A stretch of DNA of 64,000 nt from Plantago ovata (Eukaryota > Streptophyta > Magnoliopsida > Lamiales > Plantaginaceae): the NCBI GenBank assembly GCA_028274465.1, contig CM051456.1, positions 15,713,745 to 15,777,744 on the forward strand. Reading direction: 5' to 3'. This document shows, one piece after another, positions 49,187-60,334 of the stretch; within the stretch, counting starts at the first letter, position 1; each line of letters begins with the position of its first letter. The translations under genes were made by a program, and so were the position numbers. Below the pieces are notes generated by a model. The model had not been told where the DNA came from. It searched no databases and worked only from the letters and a program-made list of their open reading frames with translations.

Positions 49187-50822
49187 CTTTCTGAATCTTA
49201 GCATTATGCTTCTCCCAACCAATCTCCGTCACTTTCATAAGTCCCAAGTGTTCGATAATTGCAAATATTTGCTCACCGGTTAGTTGTTTGGGGGGCCCTT
49301 TGGTCTCAACTCTATTCTTAAGGAATCGATCCTTGTCGTTCCTAAATGGATGATGATCCGGTAGAAACCTTCTGTGGCAGTCAAACCAAGTTTCCTTGCC
49401 ACTTTTGTCAAGTCTAAAAGCATTAGTATCCTCCAAACAATGTGGGCAAGCATGAAATCCAGAAATCTTCCTCCCAGAAAGCACAGAGTAAGCCGGAAAG
49501 TCACTAACAGTCCACAGAAGAGCTGCTCTCAAAGTGAAGTTCTTCTTGCTAGACACATCATAAGCAGGTATACCGTTCACCCATAGATCATGAAGCTCCT
49601 TGATCAGGGGCTGCAAGAACACATCCAGCTTCTGTCCCGGATCATCAGGACCGGGAACCAAGACAGTCAAGAACATGAATGGTTCTTTCATGCAATCATT
49701 CGGCGGCAGATTGTACGGAGTTACCATTACCGGCCACATGGAATACTTACGCTCATTCCCAAAAGGGTTAAAACCATCAGAACTAAGGTCCAACCTTACA
49801 TTCCTCGGTTCCGCTGCAAACTCAGGATATTTCTCATCAAATTCCTTCCAGGCCGGTGAATCAGCTGGATGCTCCATCTTACCCGCCATATCTGCAGGTA
49901 TCACCCTCTCCTTGTGCCACTTCATTTTATCTGCACAAGCATTTGAAGCATACAACCTCTTCAAACGCGGACCTAAAGGAAAGTACCACATCTTCTTGTG
50001 GGAAAGATTCATTTTCTGTCGTTTGTTAGAAGCCCCAGGCTTGTAACGCTTGTATCGTTCCTTCCCACAATGTTTGCAACTTAGCAACTCTGCATCCTCC
50101 TCCCAATAAATCATGCACATATCGGGGCAACAATCAATCTTCTCCATAGGCAACCCCAAACCACGCATCTTCTTCTGCGCGTGATAGAAATTAGTAGGAA
50201 TCAAGTTAGGCTCGGGAAACGCCTTCCTAAGGATGTTTAACCAAGTGTTGAAGTTCTCTTCTGATTGGGCACCCTCAGCTTTGGCACTCAAAGTTTGAGA
50301 CACCAACTCTAACTCGGTCATAGGACTGCCTGGAAAGATAGGCTTCTTTGAGGACTCTAACATCTCGTAGAATGCCATAGTCTCGGCATTTGGAGACTCC
50401 TCAACATCCTCCATATTACTGACACCAAAATCAATACCATGTGCAACATTCTCCAACATGGCATCCATATCACCATGTACTGACGATGGACCCGAGGAAA
50501 CGGCGGACAAATCCTTGGTCCGTCTCATCTTTCTCGCGCTCCCATAGTCTAGGAGCAAAGGAACAGTCTCACCGTGATGATTCCATACCTCATAATCAGG
50601 CACGAATCCCCTACTTCTCACGTGCTGCTTAACCATATTGGGGCTCAACCATTGCGTGTTTCTACATTTATTTGCACTACAAGGACACTTCATATCCCCA
50701 CATTTCAAACAATCAGGGTGTGCAAGTGCAAATGCAATAAATGAATCAAGCCCCTGCTCGAAACTAGGCAGAATCATCCCATGCTTGGTCCGTTTATACA
50801 TCCAAGACCGATCGGGTTCCAT
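49187..50822 (-). pseudogene. TNP2-like transposase, N-terminal part only
   Basis: The frame opens MEPDRSWMYKRTKHG, a transposase-associated domain with a Cys cluster at residues 38-53 (CLKC..CPCSANKC). The TNP2 core follows: AELLSCKHCGKERYK, KMWYFPLGPRLKRLYAS, LSSDGFNPFG, PFMFLTVLVPGPDDPGQKLD, GIPAYDVSSKKNFTLRAALL, ISGFHACPHCLED. It stops after LGLMKVTEIGWEKHNAKIQK, where a donor-like AAAG/GTTGTT occurs. The segment expected next in full-length relatives (the KSIFFELPYW-type block and the C-terminal third with its DUF4216/4218-type regions) is missing, so the protein should not be an active transposase. Confidence 0.85.
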
Positions 50823-50989
50823 TTCAACAATGACTAACCTGAAATTCTTTAATTATTAAATTCATACATTTTCAATATTCATATTTAGAATTGAAATGTA
50901 GTTTTAAGGATATTTATATGTCTTATACAGATTTGAAGTTAACATTATAATCATTTTATTATTATGTTATAATCATTTCATTTAATTTT

Positions 50990-51240
50990 ACCAACCATCA
51001 ACAACATCTCTAGACTGGCATCATCAACAACAACCATATGAACATATCTCTAGCCTAACATTATCAACCATATCACCAATCAACCATATAACAACATCAT
51101 CTCTAGCCTAACATCATCGACCTTATCACCAATCAACCAACCATTAACAACATCATCTCTAGCCTAGCATTGTCAACAACAACCATATGAACATCATCTC
51201 TAACCTAACATCATCATCATATCATCATCTCGAACCCATT
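50990..51240. repeat. Degenerate tandem repeats in the CACTA 5' region
   Basis: Units built from ACAACATCATCTCTAGCCTA and ACCATATCACCAATCAACCA alternate five to six times with drift. They lie just upstream of the TNP2-like start at 50822 (minus strand), so they may fall in the leader or promoter. Confidence 0.75.
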
Positions 51241-51895
51241 TTCACTTTATTTCAAAACCCCCAAATTGAGCTACAAGTCTCGATTTTCATAAATTACTCT
51301 ATTTTATCGTATTCAACTACAAAATTAACCTTATATAAGTACATAACCTAGATATGGAACATTAAATTCGATTAAATACAAAACTAAAAAAGCCCTAAAT
51401 TGATCTAAGTCTCGATTTTAATTAACAAACCCAAATTAACATAATCCAAAACTAACATTCAACTATAACAACTAATATCTACTTAATACTAACATACATT
51501 TCCATAATTTAAGAAATCCCCAAATTAATAAAATTCCAAAATCGAATCATTACTCAATTTTAACAACAATCAACTACACATTTAAGCAAAATATACTTGT
51601 ATCAACTACTATGTAACATACATTTTACAATTTAACCAACAATTAGATAATTCCCAAATTAAAAATCAAATAAGGGTTAGAGTTCATACCTTTGATTTTG
51701 CACAAATTGACCAAAAAAAATCCAAATTGAAGGTTGTTCCTTGTTCCTTGTGCAATCAATTTGCTACCAAAATGGATGAAAATGGTGAAGTTTTGAAGGA
51801 GAAATGGAGATGAGAAGTGTGAAAAACGGAAAGAAGAAAGAAAGGAGAAGAAGATGGCAATGGCGTTCTGCCAGTCGCGGCCGGTATAAATGGAG

Positions 51896-52137
51896 CTTAC
51901 CGACGGATACGCTTATCCGTCGGTAAGTGTAATTTAATTTTATTTTTTATTTTTTCTTAATATTTAGCGACGGATAAGTTATCCGTCGCTAAGATACCGA
52001 CGGATAAAAAACTATTAGCGACGGATGACGAACAAAATGGTCAACTTTGTTCGTTATCCGTCATCCGTCACTAATAATGCCCGATCCGTCGCTATTTACC
52101 GACGGATAAAATCCGTCATTTTATCCGTCGGTAAAGT
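51896..52137. repeat. CACTA subterminal repeat array, right
   Basis: About ten ACCGACGGAT/ATCCGTCGGT units and GCGACGGAT variants occur in both orientations, mirroring the left array. Confidence 0.92.
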
Positions 52138-52806
52138 TCTGATTTTTTGTAGTGCAAGTTAATAAATTTAATAATAAACTCTTAATAAATCAACCAAATA
52201 TGTTAATTTTTTAGATGTTGTGATACAAAATTCATTTTTGTCGATTATCATAATGTTTAAGTGTCGTTCAACAATTTATTTTATAGTTTTGAAATAATTT
52301 ATAATTAGTTCATCCTCCATCACTTTTATTATTTTTTTATTAAATGTTTTGAAAACATTTTGACAACAAATTGCTTTTAATTTATAATGTAAAAAAATAT
52401 ATAAAAATGTTGTGAAACTATATGTAAAGTACTTTGATGATAAATATAATATTATTTATATATTTTTTCAATGTAATTTGAAGTAATTTGTGGCAAAAAT
52501 AACTTGAAAAGGCCAATATAAAGTAATTACGAAGGAAATATATTTTGTAATTTTTTATATGTCATTTGAAATATAAATTCGTAACCATGAAATATGAATA
52601 AATATTTTTATGTGTTGAATAAATAAAATTTAAACACTTGCAAATGTTATTTTATCTATTTATTTAACTAAAAAATTCACTTCAGGGGGCATTGTCTCAA
52701 AAGTATAATAGTTGAGGGGGTTAATCACCAAACTTATTTGTTTGGGGGGCAAAATCTCAAATGAGTAATAGTTTGGGGGGTTTGATTAATTTTTTCCTTT
52801 TATTTT

Positions 52807-53280
52807 TACAAGCATGACCTACGTATTTTATATAGTAAAAATTATTAACTAGTTAATGGCATTTATTTTTTTATGTTGGAAATTGGATTGTATTATACTT
52901 TTAAAAGATATTTTTTTCTAAATAATATTGGGAACATACAACCGCTATCCTGTAATAAAAAGGAAAAAGAATTACGTCAATAAGATTCGAACTCCCCACT
53001 TCTACCCTGTAATTACAACGATGACAAAATTGCATATGAAGTTAACTCAATTTTAAATTCAAAGTCCCACGTCGCTAAAATACGGAATAATATATGATTA
53101 CATATGAAGGTCAATACATAGGTGCAACAATCCCATCACTATAAACTCTATAGGGTTGTTGGGTAATATGTGAATGCTGGGTGGATCCAATCAAATTACT
53201 ATAACCTAAAGATGTTGGGTAGTATTGTGTTATAACCTAAATATATCTAATTGTTCTGGGTAGTACTATTGTTCTGGAAC
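52807..53280. other. Dispersed-repeat copy with a USE-like string
   Basis: About 53020-53105 matches 3990-4140, including GAAGTTAACTCAATTTTAAA and AAAGTCCCACGTCGCTAAAA. 52850-52995 resembles 4980-5130. This is mobile DNA with undefined ends. Confidence 0.5.
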
Positions 53281-53485
53281 TATAGAGGTTCAATATGATC
53301 ATCTTGCTAAATCTGAGTCTCTTGCAACACTGGCATTTATTGGCGGAGCTACAGTGGTGGGAGTTGTTGTAATAGGATTATGTACTCTGTTCGGCAGAGG
53401 TAATTAATTTCTTGTAATAGTCTAGAAGAATTTTATATGTTATGTCGTCCTGAACCATAAATCACCTTATTTTTCAATGTCAGGT

Positions 53486-53895
53486 ATTTCAATCAGAAAG
53501 AACAAGGAATTTGGGATTATTTACTAATATAAACTCCTTCGAACATATAATATTCGGCATGACAGACCAAGTATACCAACAAAACCGGGCAATATTATTT
53601 GCATGGTTAATTTGGATTACAAGGAATGAAAAAATCTTCAAAAATCAAGAAATTACCATCCCAGCCTTTCAAACAAGATTAGCACAACTTATAGATGACA
53701 ACAACCAGTTACATAATATGGAACACAACAATATTACCACAACAGTTCCTTGTAAATGGGAACCACCTCTTACAGATTATCTTTGCATTAACATTGATGG
53801 TTCTCATGATTCCATAACAGAAAATTCAGGAGCGGGTGCTATAATTAGAAATTCTAGTGGTCATTTTATAATTGCAGCAGCGGTAGTACTATTGT
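53486..53895 (+). pseudogene. LINE fragment: reverse-transcriptase-linked RNase H domain
   Basis: The plus-strand protein text has the linker and RNase H start of plant L1-type LINE ORF2: FAWLIWITRNEKIFKNQ, then WEPPLTDYLCINIDGS, then SGAGAIIRNSSGHFI. This matches the W-K-PP..KxNxDGA..GxGxxxRD pattern of the RVT_3 RNase H family. It breaks off after IIAAAV, before the remaining catalytic residues. No reverse transcriptase precedes it. It is a dead 3' fragment. Confidence 0.8.
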
Positions 53896-53904
53896 TCTCA
53901 GTAC

Positions 53905-53975
53905 TATTGTTCTCTCTACTAACTAGTTGAGAGAGGTATTAATATTGTTCTCTACTAACTAGTTGAGAGAGGTTA
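53905..53975. repeat. 36-bp tandem duplication at the LINE fragment edge
   Basis: The string CTCTACTAACTAGTTGAGAG occurs twice, 36 bp apart, each preceded by TATTGTTCT-type text. The unit is nearly palindromic. It starts exactly where the RNase H reading frame loses homology. Confidence 0.85.
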
Positions 53976-53979
53976 CGAA

Positions 53980-55936
53980 ATTGCTCGACTAACAGGAGAG
54001 GAAGAGACTCGGAGAAAGCGCTTAAACTTGCTTTGTAATTTATTTGTCAATATTATTTGTGTAATTTTATTCAGTATAAGTCGTTATCCTTTTTTTTTTA
54101 ATAATATGTTTTTTATTCTACAATAATCTAGGAAATATTATTTTTTTGCAAGTTTTGAAAATTAAGTTGTTACTTTAACCATGTATTTTGATTGTTTACA
54201 TTTATTTATAGTAAATAAGAACAACGATGATAAATTTAAATATTAAGTGGACATATCATCTCCTTATTCTTGTCCCGTACACACACAAAACCACACATAG
54301 ACACACAAAACACACACACAACATACATACATACTCTATCTTATGGAAAGTAGAGAGCTTAATCTTCCATAAAAAGGCTAAGGATTTGTTACTTTGCACA
54401 CATGTTAATAAATTAATGGGGCAACAAGTATAATTAACACTAGGTTAAAGGTGGATCCTCGGTGCCTAGGTATCCACCGAATAAGCCTTTCCTTCTTTAA
54501 ACCTCGCCCTAATCGCCCTTACCTTAACTTGATAAGGCTATGCCATCCTAAGGTGCTGCTAAATGGATGGATTTTATCAACATCCATGAATGAGAAATAA
54601 TCGATCGAACCGTCGAATCGGAACCCCTCGACTGCTGAAAATATATTACTAGTATATCGGGATCAAAATTGTAGTTATATATGTGAAATTTAGTTCAGTA
54701 CATTACCTCCAATTTAGATTTATCAGAATTAGTTCAGTTCAGTTTAAATATATTAAATTCCATTCGGTTGGCAGATTTTCAAGCGAATCAAACGGACCCT
54801 AAGTTTATAATAGGAGTTCTGGAGTATGTGAAAATGGGTCCAAATTTCCTCTAATTCGATGTGCCTAGGAAACTGTTTGGAACTTTCATAGTTCTTCTGA
54901 ATCATGTGGCTTGGTGACTCTAATTTAATTGTCCGAGAAAATTTTGTTAAGATCTATCAATTAGTTCTTGAAACTGGCATGAGGCACTTCTTATCATATG
55001 TCACAAGAAACATTCTCTTAAACTCGTAAGATTTGGTGCGGAAGCGTATTGTTTGGAACCAAGTGGTCACGGATTCGGTCCCCGAAATGGGTGATATATC
55101 TGCTCTGCATAGAGATTATTGAAATGAGGTTGATTAGAAATTTATTGATACAAATTTGTAGATCAAACATTGTAATCGTAATAATATCTAAAAAACACAC
55201 AATACAATACTGAAATAAACTACGAATATTATCCCGTCAACAATTGTTGAACTCTCTCACTCTGTAAAACTTTAATTAACATCATCATTTAACATTTTAA
55301 AATGTGTTTTTTCACCCATTAAACTTTTCCTAAGCTATTTTTTTTTCTCCAACTTTAGTTTCTAACTTCCCGTGATCTCAACTAAAACATGCAAGTCCGG
55401 GAGACATGATGTTAAACAATAATCCAAAAGGGTCCCCAACAAATCAAGAATCTTTGATCACTTTGTTCCCATGTTGAAGATGGGATAAACCAGAAATGAC
55501 CCAAATCGTCACCCAATTGGCTGAAAATTAGCAAAAGTTGTGGAAAAGGAGAATAAAAGTGAATTCCATTATTTTGTAACTATGAATTCATTAAGAGACA
55601 GATAGACAGACAGACAAAAAAAACATCCACCAAGTAATAATAATGATCACAATTTTGTTCATATTAGTAGTACGTACCAATTAAACAATTAAAACTGAAC
55701 AACAACACAAAGAGGCTGGCAGGCTTATGTGAATTTCTTTAATTTGTTTATCTAAACTATTCAACTCCCCTTAAATACACTTATTATTCTTGGATACACA
55801 AATCTCTTTGGATACAATGGTTGTTACACGATAGGGAGGCTTTTACATGCATAGTACAAGTACTATATAAATCCATATTAATTCGGATTCGTAATATAAT
55901 TAAACATTTAATTCTTCAGCAATTTTGGTCTTAAAA
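53980..55936. other. Spacer with dispersed repeat, microsatellite and FAF-like 3' region
   Basis: 54100-54270 resembles 4520-4640. 54280-54330 is an ACACAC-rich microsatellite. A GGTGGAT..ATCCACC hairpin lies near 54451-54478. About 55560-55936 would hold the 3' untranslated region of the minus-strand FAF-like gene. No other gene is supported. Confidence 0.4.
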
Positions 55937-57399
55937 TCAGGATGTTGCAATGCAGTATGGCTCCCAGATCAACAGTGATCTCCTCCCATCCTTGCATGCC
56001 CTCAAATATGGCGCGAAATGGTCCGCTTTCTTCTCTTTTATGATCACCAAATCCTGATTCGCGCCGTTTATTTTGGTATTATAGTTTTTTATAGGCAGGG
56101 GTTTCGCGTCCACAATCTTAGGAGTCACCACGGTACTCTTCCGCCAGAAGTAGTCATAGGCATTGAACGATGCGGCAGCAGAGGGTGCCTGCGATGGAAT
56201 CAGGCGGGCTACTAGTGGCGCCTGTGGTAGTGACTGGGGGACCGCGAGACCTTCATCCTCGACGATCATATTGACCACTTTATTGGTCCATGTGGGATTC
56301 TGATTCCCTTGAGCCACAAGCTTTTTCATCATTAGCCCTGTTTTGTGCACGCTTATCATCCCCGATGATGATGAACGGGTACTCTTAACAAGTTCGAATT
56401 CTTTGACTATCGTATTCTTCTTCGACTCCTCGATCTTCTCTTCCTCTTCCTCCTCGTCCTCATCCTCCTCGTAATAACCCCATCGTAAACATTCTCAACA
56501 TTTTCACCAACTTCTTCCATATCACCAAACACTTCCTCTTTGTTCTCTTCCACCTCTTCATTAGGACTATTCATCATCGTCAGGACAAGGCGACCGTCTC
56601 TCCTTTCAGCACGGAAGTAGTTCCTGGCAGGAACTGTAACAGCTTCCAGGACCAACCTTCCATTCTCCCTCTTGGAATGCATTTGAAGCGAAGCTCCATC
56701 GCCACCAGCAATCGAAGGGATCGGAGGTGGAAAAGGCCGGACAGGGGAGAACTTATACTTCTGAACTTGCAAATCCTCGAACGGATCCGATTCCCTGATC
56801 ACAGGCTCTGTCTTCTGTACCTCCTCCTTCTCGACGTTCTCGTCCTCCTCAGAACCGGGGTACGATGCAAAACAGTCCGACCCAGTTTCCGACCCAAGAC
56901 TCTCAGTACAAATCTCCAGGCTCTTCTCGCTCAACGTGCTCGCTGATCTCTTGACAAGAGGATGCACGTAAACGGATTTGGTGCTCTGATCTTCCTTCTG
57001 ATCATGAATTAACGACCCCCAGATATTGGGTGTCTGTGCAGCGTTCTGTTCTTTCCCCTGCTGAATTGTTCTCCAGATATCGTCACGTCCAGGCCTGCTC
57101 CTCTCCTCCTCATCGCTCTCAGACGAAGACGAAGAGTCAGGGTGATGGTTCACTGCCAGTTCCTTGAAAGAAGCGATTTTCTTCATGGTGGGGGCGAAAG
57201 GGAAACCGTTCTGCTCGAGCCATTTCTTGGAAGACATGTCGGCAGAGAGCGTTCTTCGGATAGAAGAAGGTGGTGATTTGTTGTTCTTTTCGGGGTCGGT
57301 TCGGAGGATGGTCCCGATGCCTTGTTTGGTGGAATTAGCGTTCACCTTGGGAGAAGGTGGATATGGGATGCGTGGGACGCTCTTGCTCACAGGAGGCAT
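55937..57399 (-). pseudogene. FAFL-like: FAF-like (FANTASTIC FOUR family) gene with an apparent 1-bp frameshift
   Basis: The open frame from MPPVSKSVPR has a QGIGTIL motif, an acidic middle, and the FAF domain at residues 222-275 (PFPPPIPSI..GGDGASLQMHSK, then ENGRLVLEAVTVPARNYF and RDGRLVLTM). Near 56478 the frame slips. The annotated frame becomes an Arg-rich tail that stops at 56407, while the next frame reads the acidic YYEEDEDEEEEEKIEE tract expected in the family. It continues to the conserved end RRSLLIWEPYCIATS at 55937. The span is 1463 nt, one short of a multiple of three, and the slip lies at a four-base C run (G run in the gene). One more base there would give 487 aa. FAF proteins affect shoot meristem size, and the chloroplast FAF-like role is unknown. 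This is either a real lesion or an assembly error. Confidence 0.88.
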
Positions 57400-57424
57400 G
57401 TCAATTTTGTAAGATTGATTTTCC

Positions 57425-57760
57425 CTGCAAGAAATGAATCAATAATTAGAAAAGGTACAAAATCTTGAGTTGCAGGACTGAAAGACTGAACTGTTCATTT
57501 TATGTGTATATCAGATTGCATGTGAATATTTGGGAGTCAGTGCTATACTTAGATATACACAACATGACTTATATCATCAACTACTACTAGTACTAGTAAA
57601 ATGTAATTGTAGTGAACTGCAACAAGAAATACTAATGTATTATATTACCTTGTGTGATAGTTGATGAAGAGATGGAGAGAAATTGTATGTGTGTTTGTGT
57701 ATGAGTTGTGATGGTTATATGGGAATGGGAGGGGAAGAGGGGAGTGAGGTATATATACCC
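57425..57760 (-). promoter_or_regulatory. FAF-like TATA box, 5' leader and leader intron
   Basis: On the minus strand a GGGTATATATACC TATA box lies at about 57748-57760. A leader of about 70 bases ends at CACAAG/GTAATA (57649). A GT..AG intron at 57648-57425 closes with TTCTTGCAG, and the ATG follows at 57399. A leader intron immediately before the start codon is inferred from these splice-like signals only. Confidence 0.55.
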
Positions 57761-58495
57761 GAGAAGGCCTATGGAAGCGCGTCTGTGGGGATGGGACCCT
57801 GTCCTCTATCACCCTACGCCACCATGAAAAGACCTTTTTCACTTGTTCCCTACTACTACCTTTTTTTTCCATTTGCCTTTCTACTTGTACTGCCTCATAC
57901 AAATTCCATGGTATAGAATTATAGATTATAGAATAGTATACTTTATTTGTTTATACTTGCATCCAGGATTAATCTTAACTTGTTAGATTCTTCAATTTCC
58001 TACTACAACAACAGCAAAGCCTAGGTGAGAATTTTCAATGAATGATGTAGATTCAATGTATAACAGGCAAGTGTTTGAATGGTAGTAACTTTTAGAAAGT
58101 TAGAGCATTTTCTCTTCATTGGCGGGTGATTTCTGCAGGTCACTTTGACATAATAATTATAACTATTTAATTATCATTTTTTACTACTAGTTTTGTTTTT
58201 TGAGGTGAAAAACTAAAGAGCATAAACATGTTGTTGTCACACAGGTTTAGAATTGCCTCTCAAGTATTGTGTACGGACAGAATATATTAATATTATCATG
58301 GAAAGCAAATATGATCGTCTTAAACCTTCTTCTTTCATATATAGTACAAACAGTTTAACTACTGAGGACAGATTATCAAGTACACAAAATGATATCGAAG
58401 AAAGATGGGTATGACCGTATGAACATATATACTTCGTATTACATAGTAGAAAACTACTCAACGAATCTATCCCATTCCATCGGAGAAACACAATA
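57761..58495. other. Spacer between the FAF-like promoter and the copia LTR
   Basis: No gene is supported. The overlapping short frames at 57645-57916 fall on the FAF-like leader and promoter. 57917-58495 is AT-rich without definable repeats. Confidence 0.4.
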
Positions 58496-58887
58496 TGCTA
58501 AAATAAGCTAAGTTTTGCAATGGAAATTTTCTGTATTTCGAAGAAAGCGGCGGAGTTCGTGTTACAGAAACAGAGCAACTCGTCTTGCTTTATATAGCAA
58601 TCGATTGTTGCCCTAACGTTTAACAATAATTCTAATTGATTATGCTAATCGACGCGCAATCGTACAAAGAAAACCCTAATACAATTTACTCTAATCAATC
58701 AAGATAAGGATGAAATCAGAGCTGCAAGTGGTGATGACGATAGCAAACCCTAGCAGTACTTCATGCGTTCTTCATGTCTGGAAAATTCAAACTTTTCCCT
58801 CTTTCTGTCGGTTTGCTCGGGCCGCACTAGTTCGTCTCAGGGCGTGAACGGCTACGCTTTCTGTAACACGTTTTCTCCAAAGTCGCA
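58496..58887 (-). repeat. 3' LTR of the copia element (left copy) with polypurine tract
   Basis: The LTR spans TG at 58496 to CA at 58887. On the minus strand it is preceded by the purine-rich AAAAAGAGAAAGAAACAAAA run (about 58888-58911), the polypurine tract. It carries a block of about 30 bp near 58685-58715 (CTCTAATCAATCAAGATAAG) that the right LTR lacks. Confidence 0.85.
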
Positions 58888-58899
58888 CTTCTTTTGTTT

Positions 58900-60334
58900 C
58901 TTTCTCTTTTTATACCTGTAAATGTTCTTTCTTTTCTTCTGAATCCGATTGATCTTGCTAGCTACTGCAACAATGTTGTTTTGATTCTTAATACTCCCCC
59001 TTAAGTTAGGTGTGTAGATGTTGATAACACCTAACTTAGCAATGAACAACATGAGATTTTCTCTTGAAAAAGCTTTGGTAAATACATCAGCTAACTGATT
59101 TTTGGTGGAAACATGCCTCACATCTATAATTCCTTCTTGTATCTTTTCATGACAATCAATTTCTATATGTTTGGTTCTCTCATGAAAAACTGGATTCTTT
59201 GTTAAGTGTATTGCAGATTGATTATCACATAACAATCTTATTGGCAATTCAATTTTTATGCCAAAATCTTGAAACAATCTGTTTAGCCATATAAGTTCAC
59301 AACAAGTATGTGAAATTGCTCTGTACTCTGCTTCTGCAGATGACTTACTCACTAATTGATGTTTCTTTGCTCTCCAGCAAATGAGTGATCCGCCAAACAG
59401 TACACAATATCCAGTGAGAGATTTTCTAGTGAAATTGCATCCTCCAAAATCAGAGTCACTGTATGCTAATAGGTCTTGTTCTTCATTTGTATTGAAGAGA
59501 ATTCCACTTCCTATATCATTCTTTAGATATCTCACTATTCTTAACCGACTTTCCATATGAATTCTCATTGCTTTCCATGAATTGGCTCAATATTCCCACA
59601 ACATATGTTATGTCTGGTCTGGTTATGGTGAGATATATGAGTTTACCAATTAGTCTTCTATATCTAATTGGTTCTTTTAGCAGTTCTTGTTCCATGTTCT
59701 TTCCATCTTCATAAGCACTCAAACCATGATTTTGTTCTATTGGATTTACTGCTGGTTTGCATCCTAGCAATCCTACTGATTCAATAATCTCTGAAGCATA
59801 TTTTCTTTGTGAGAGATGAATGCCCTTGGTTCCTCTTACTACTTCCAGTCCAAGAAAGAACTTCAGCTTTCCAAGTTCTCTAATTTTGAACTCTTTCTGC
59901 AATAGATTCTTGATTTGTGTGATGTGACTATAATCATTTCCTCCTATGATAATGTCATCTACATACACCAAAAGTAATGTAAATGTTGAGCCTTCCCTTT
60001 TGGTGAATAATGTGTATTCATTTTTGGATTGTGTGAATCTCATTTGAAGAAGATAAGAAGAGAATTTATGGTTCCATTATCTGGATGCTTGCTTTAACCC
60101 ATACAATGATTTATGTAATCTGCAAGCTGTATTAGAGTTCTCCCCCTGAATTGAAAGGCCTGGAGGTAATGTCATATATATCTCTTCTGTTAGCTCTCCA
60201 TTTAGGAAGGCATTGTGTACATCTAACTGTTCAAGAATCCAGTTCCTTTTAGCTGCAACAGCTAGTAGTACTCTGACTGTAGTCATTTTTGCTACTGGAC
60301 TGATGGTTTCAGTGTAATCAAGACCATATTTCAA
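58900..60334 (-). pseudogene. Copia reverse transcriptase and RNase H, broken
   Basis: The RT part has the [18 protein letters not shown] and LYGLKQAS motifs (60334-60077). A stop codon follows KQASR. The same frame resumes with the catalytic YVDD motif (LLVYVDDIIIGG, about 59965) down to 59516. A frame change lies near 59540-59570 before RNase H. RNase H has DSDFGGC, KSLTGYC, SKSSAEAEYRAI, CDNQSAIHL and the KHIEIDCH block, followed by DVFTKAF at about 59070. One stop and at least one frameshift make it non-functional. Confidence 0.92.

Larger units (their letters stand above)
46954..52154 (-). mobile_element. CACTA (En/Spm, CMC) DNA transposon
   Basis: The 5201-bp element ends in CACCACAAGAACTG (left) and, reverse-complemented, CACTACAAAAAATCAGAACT (right). 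The exact 3-bp duplication CAA lies at 46951-46953 and 52155-52157. Both ends carry dense subterminal ATCCGTCGGT/ACCGACGGAT units. Two transposase-like regions read leftward. The left terminus has lost the canonical CACTA sequence. Confidence 0.95.
46839..52797. mobile_element. Mutator-type MITE split by a CACTA element
   Basis: Terminal inverted repeats of about 110 bp (46839-46950 and 52683-52797) begin GGAAAAAAT and share ATGCCCCCCAAAC and TTTGGTGATTAACC. An exact 9-bp duplication TTTTATTTT flanks them at 46830-46838 and 52798-52806. Without the CACTA insertion the element is about 755 bp with no genes. Each arm carries two tandem versions of a CCTCAACTATTA..ATGCCCCCC unit. The AT-rich duplication alone would be weak evidence, but it abuts the inverted repeats exactly. 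Confidence 0.88.

Noticed and set aside
49374..50046. Plus-strand frames of 70-148 codons over the CACTA transposase
   Set aside because: They are antisense to the TNP2-like exon and have no protein-like motifs.
46954..52154. CRISPR-like array suggested by many short repeats
   Set aside because: The repeats are variable, in both orientations and confined to the ends of a CACTA element in a plant genome.
56677..56946. Plus-strand frame over the FAF-like gene
   Set aside because: It is antisense to the FAF domain region and has low-complexity leucine runs only.
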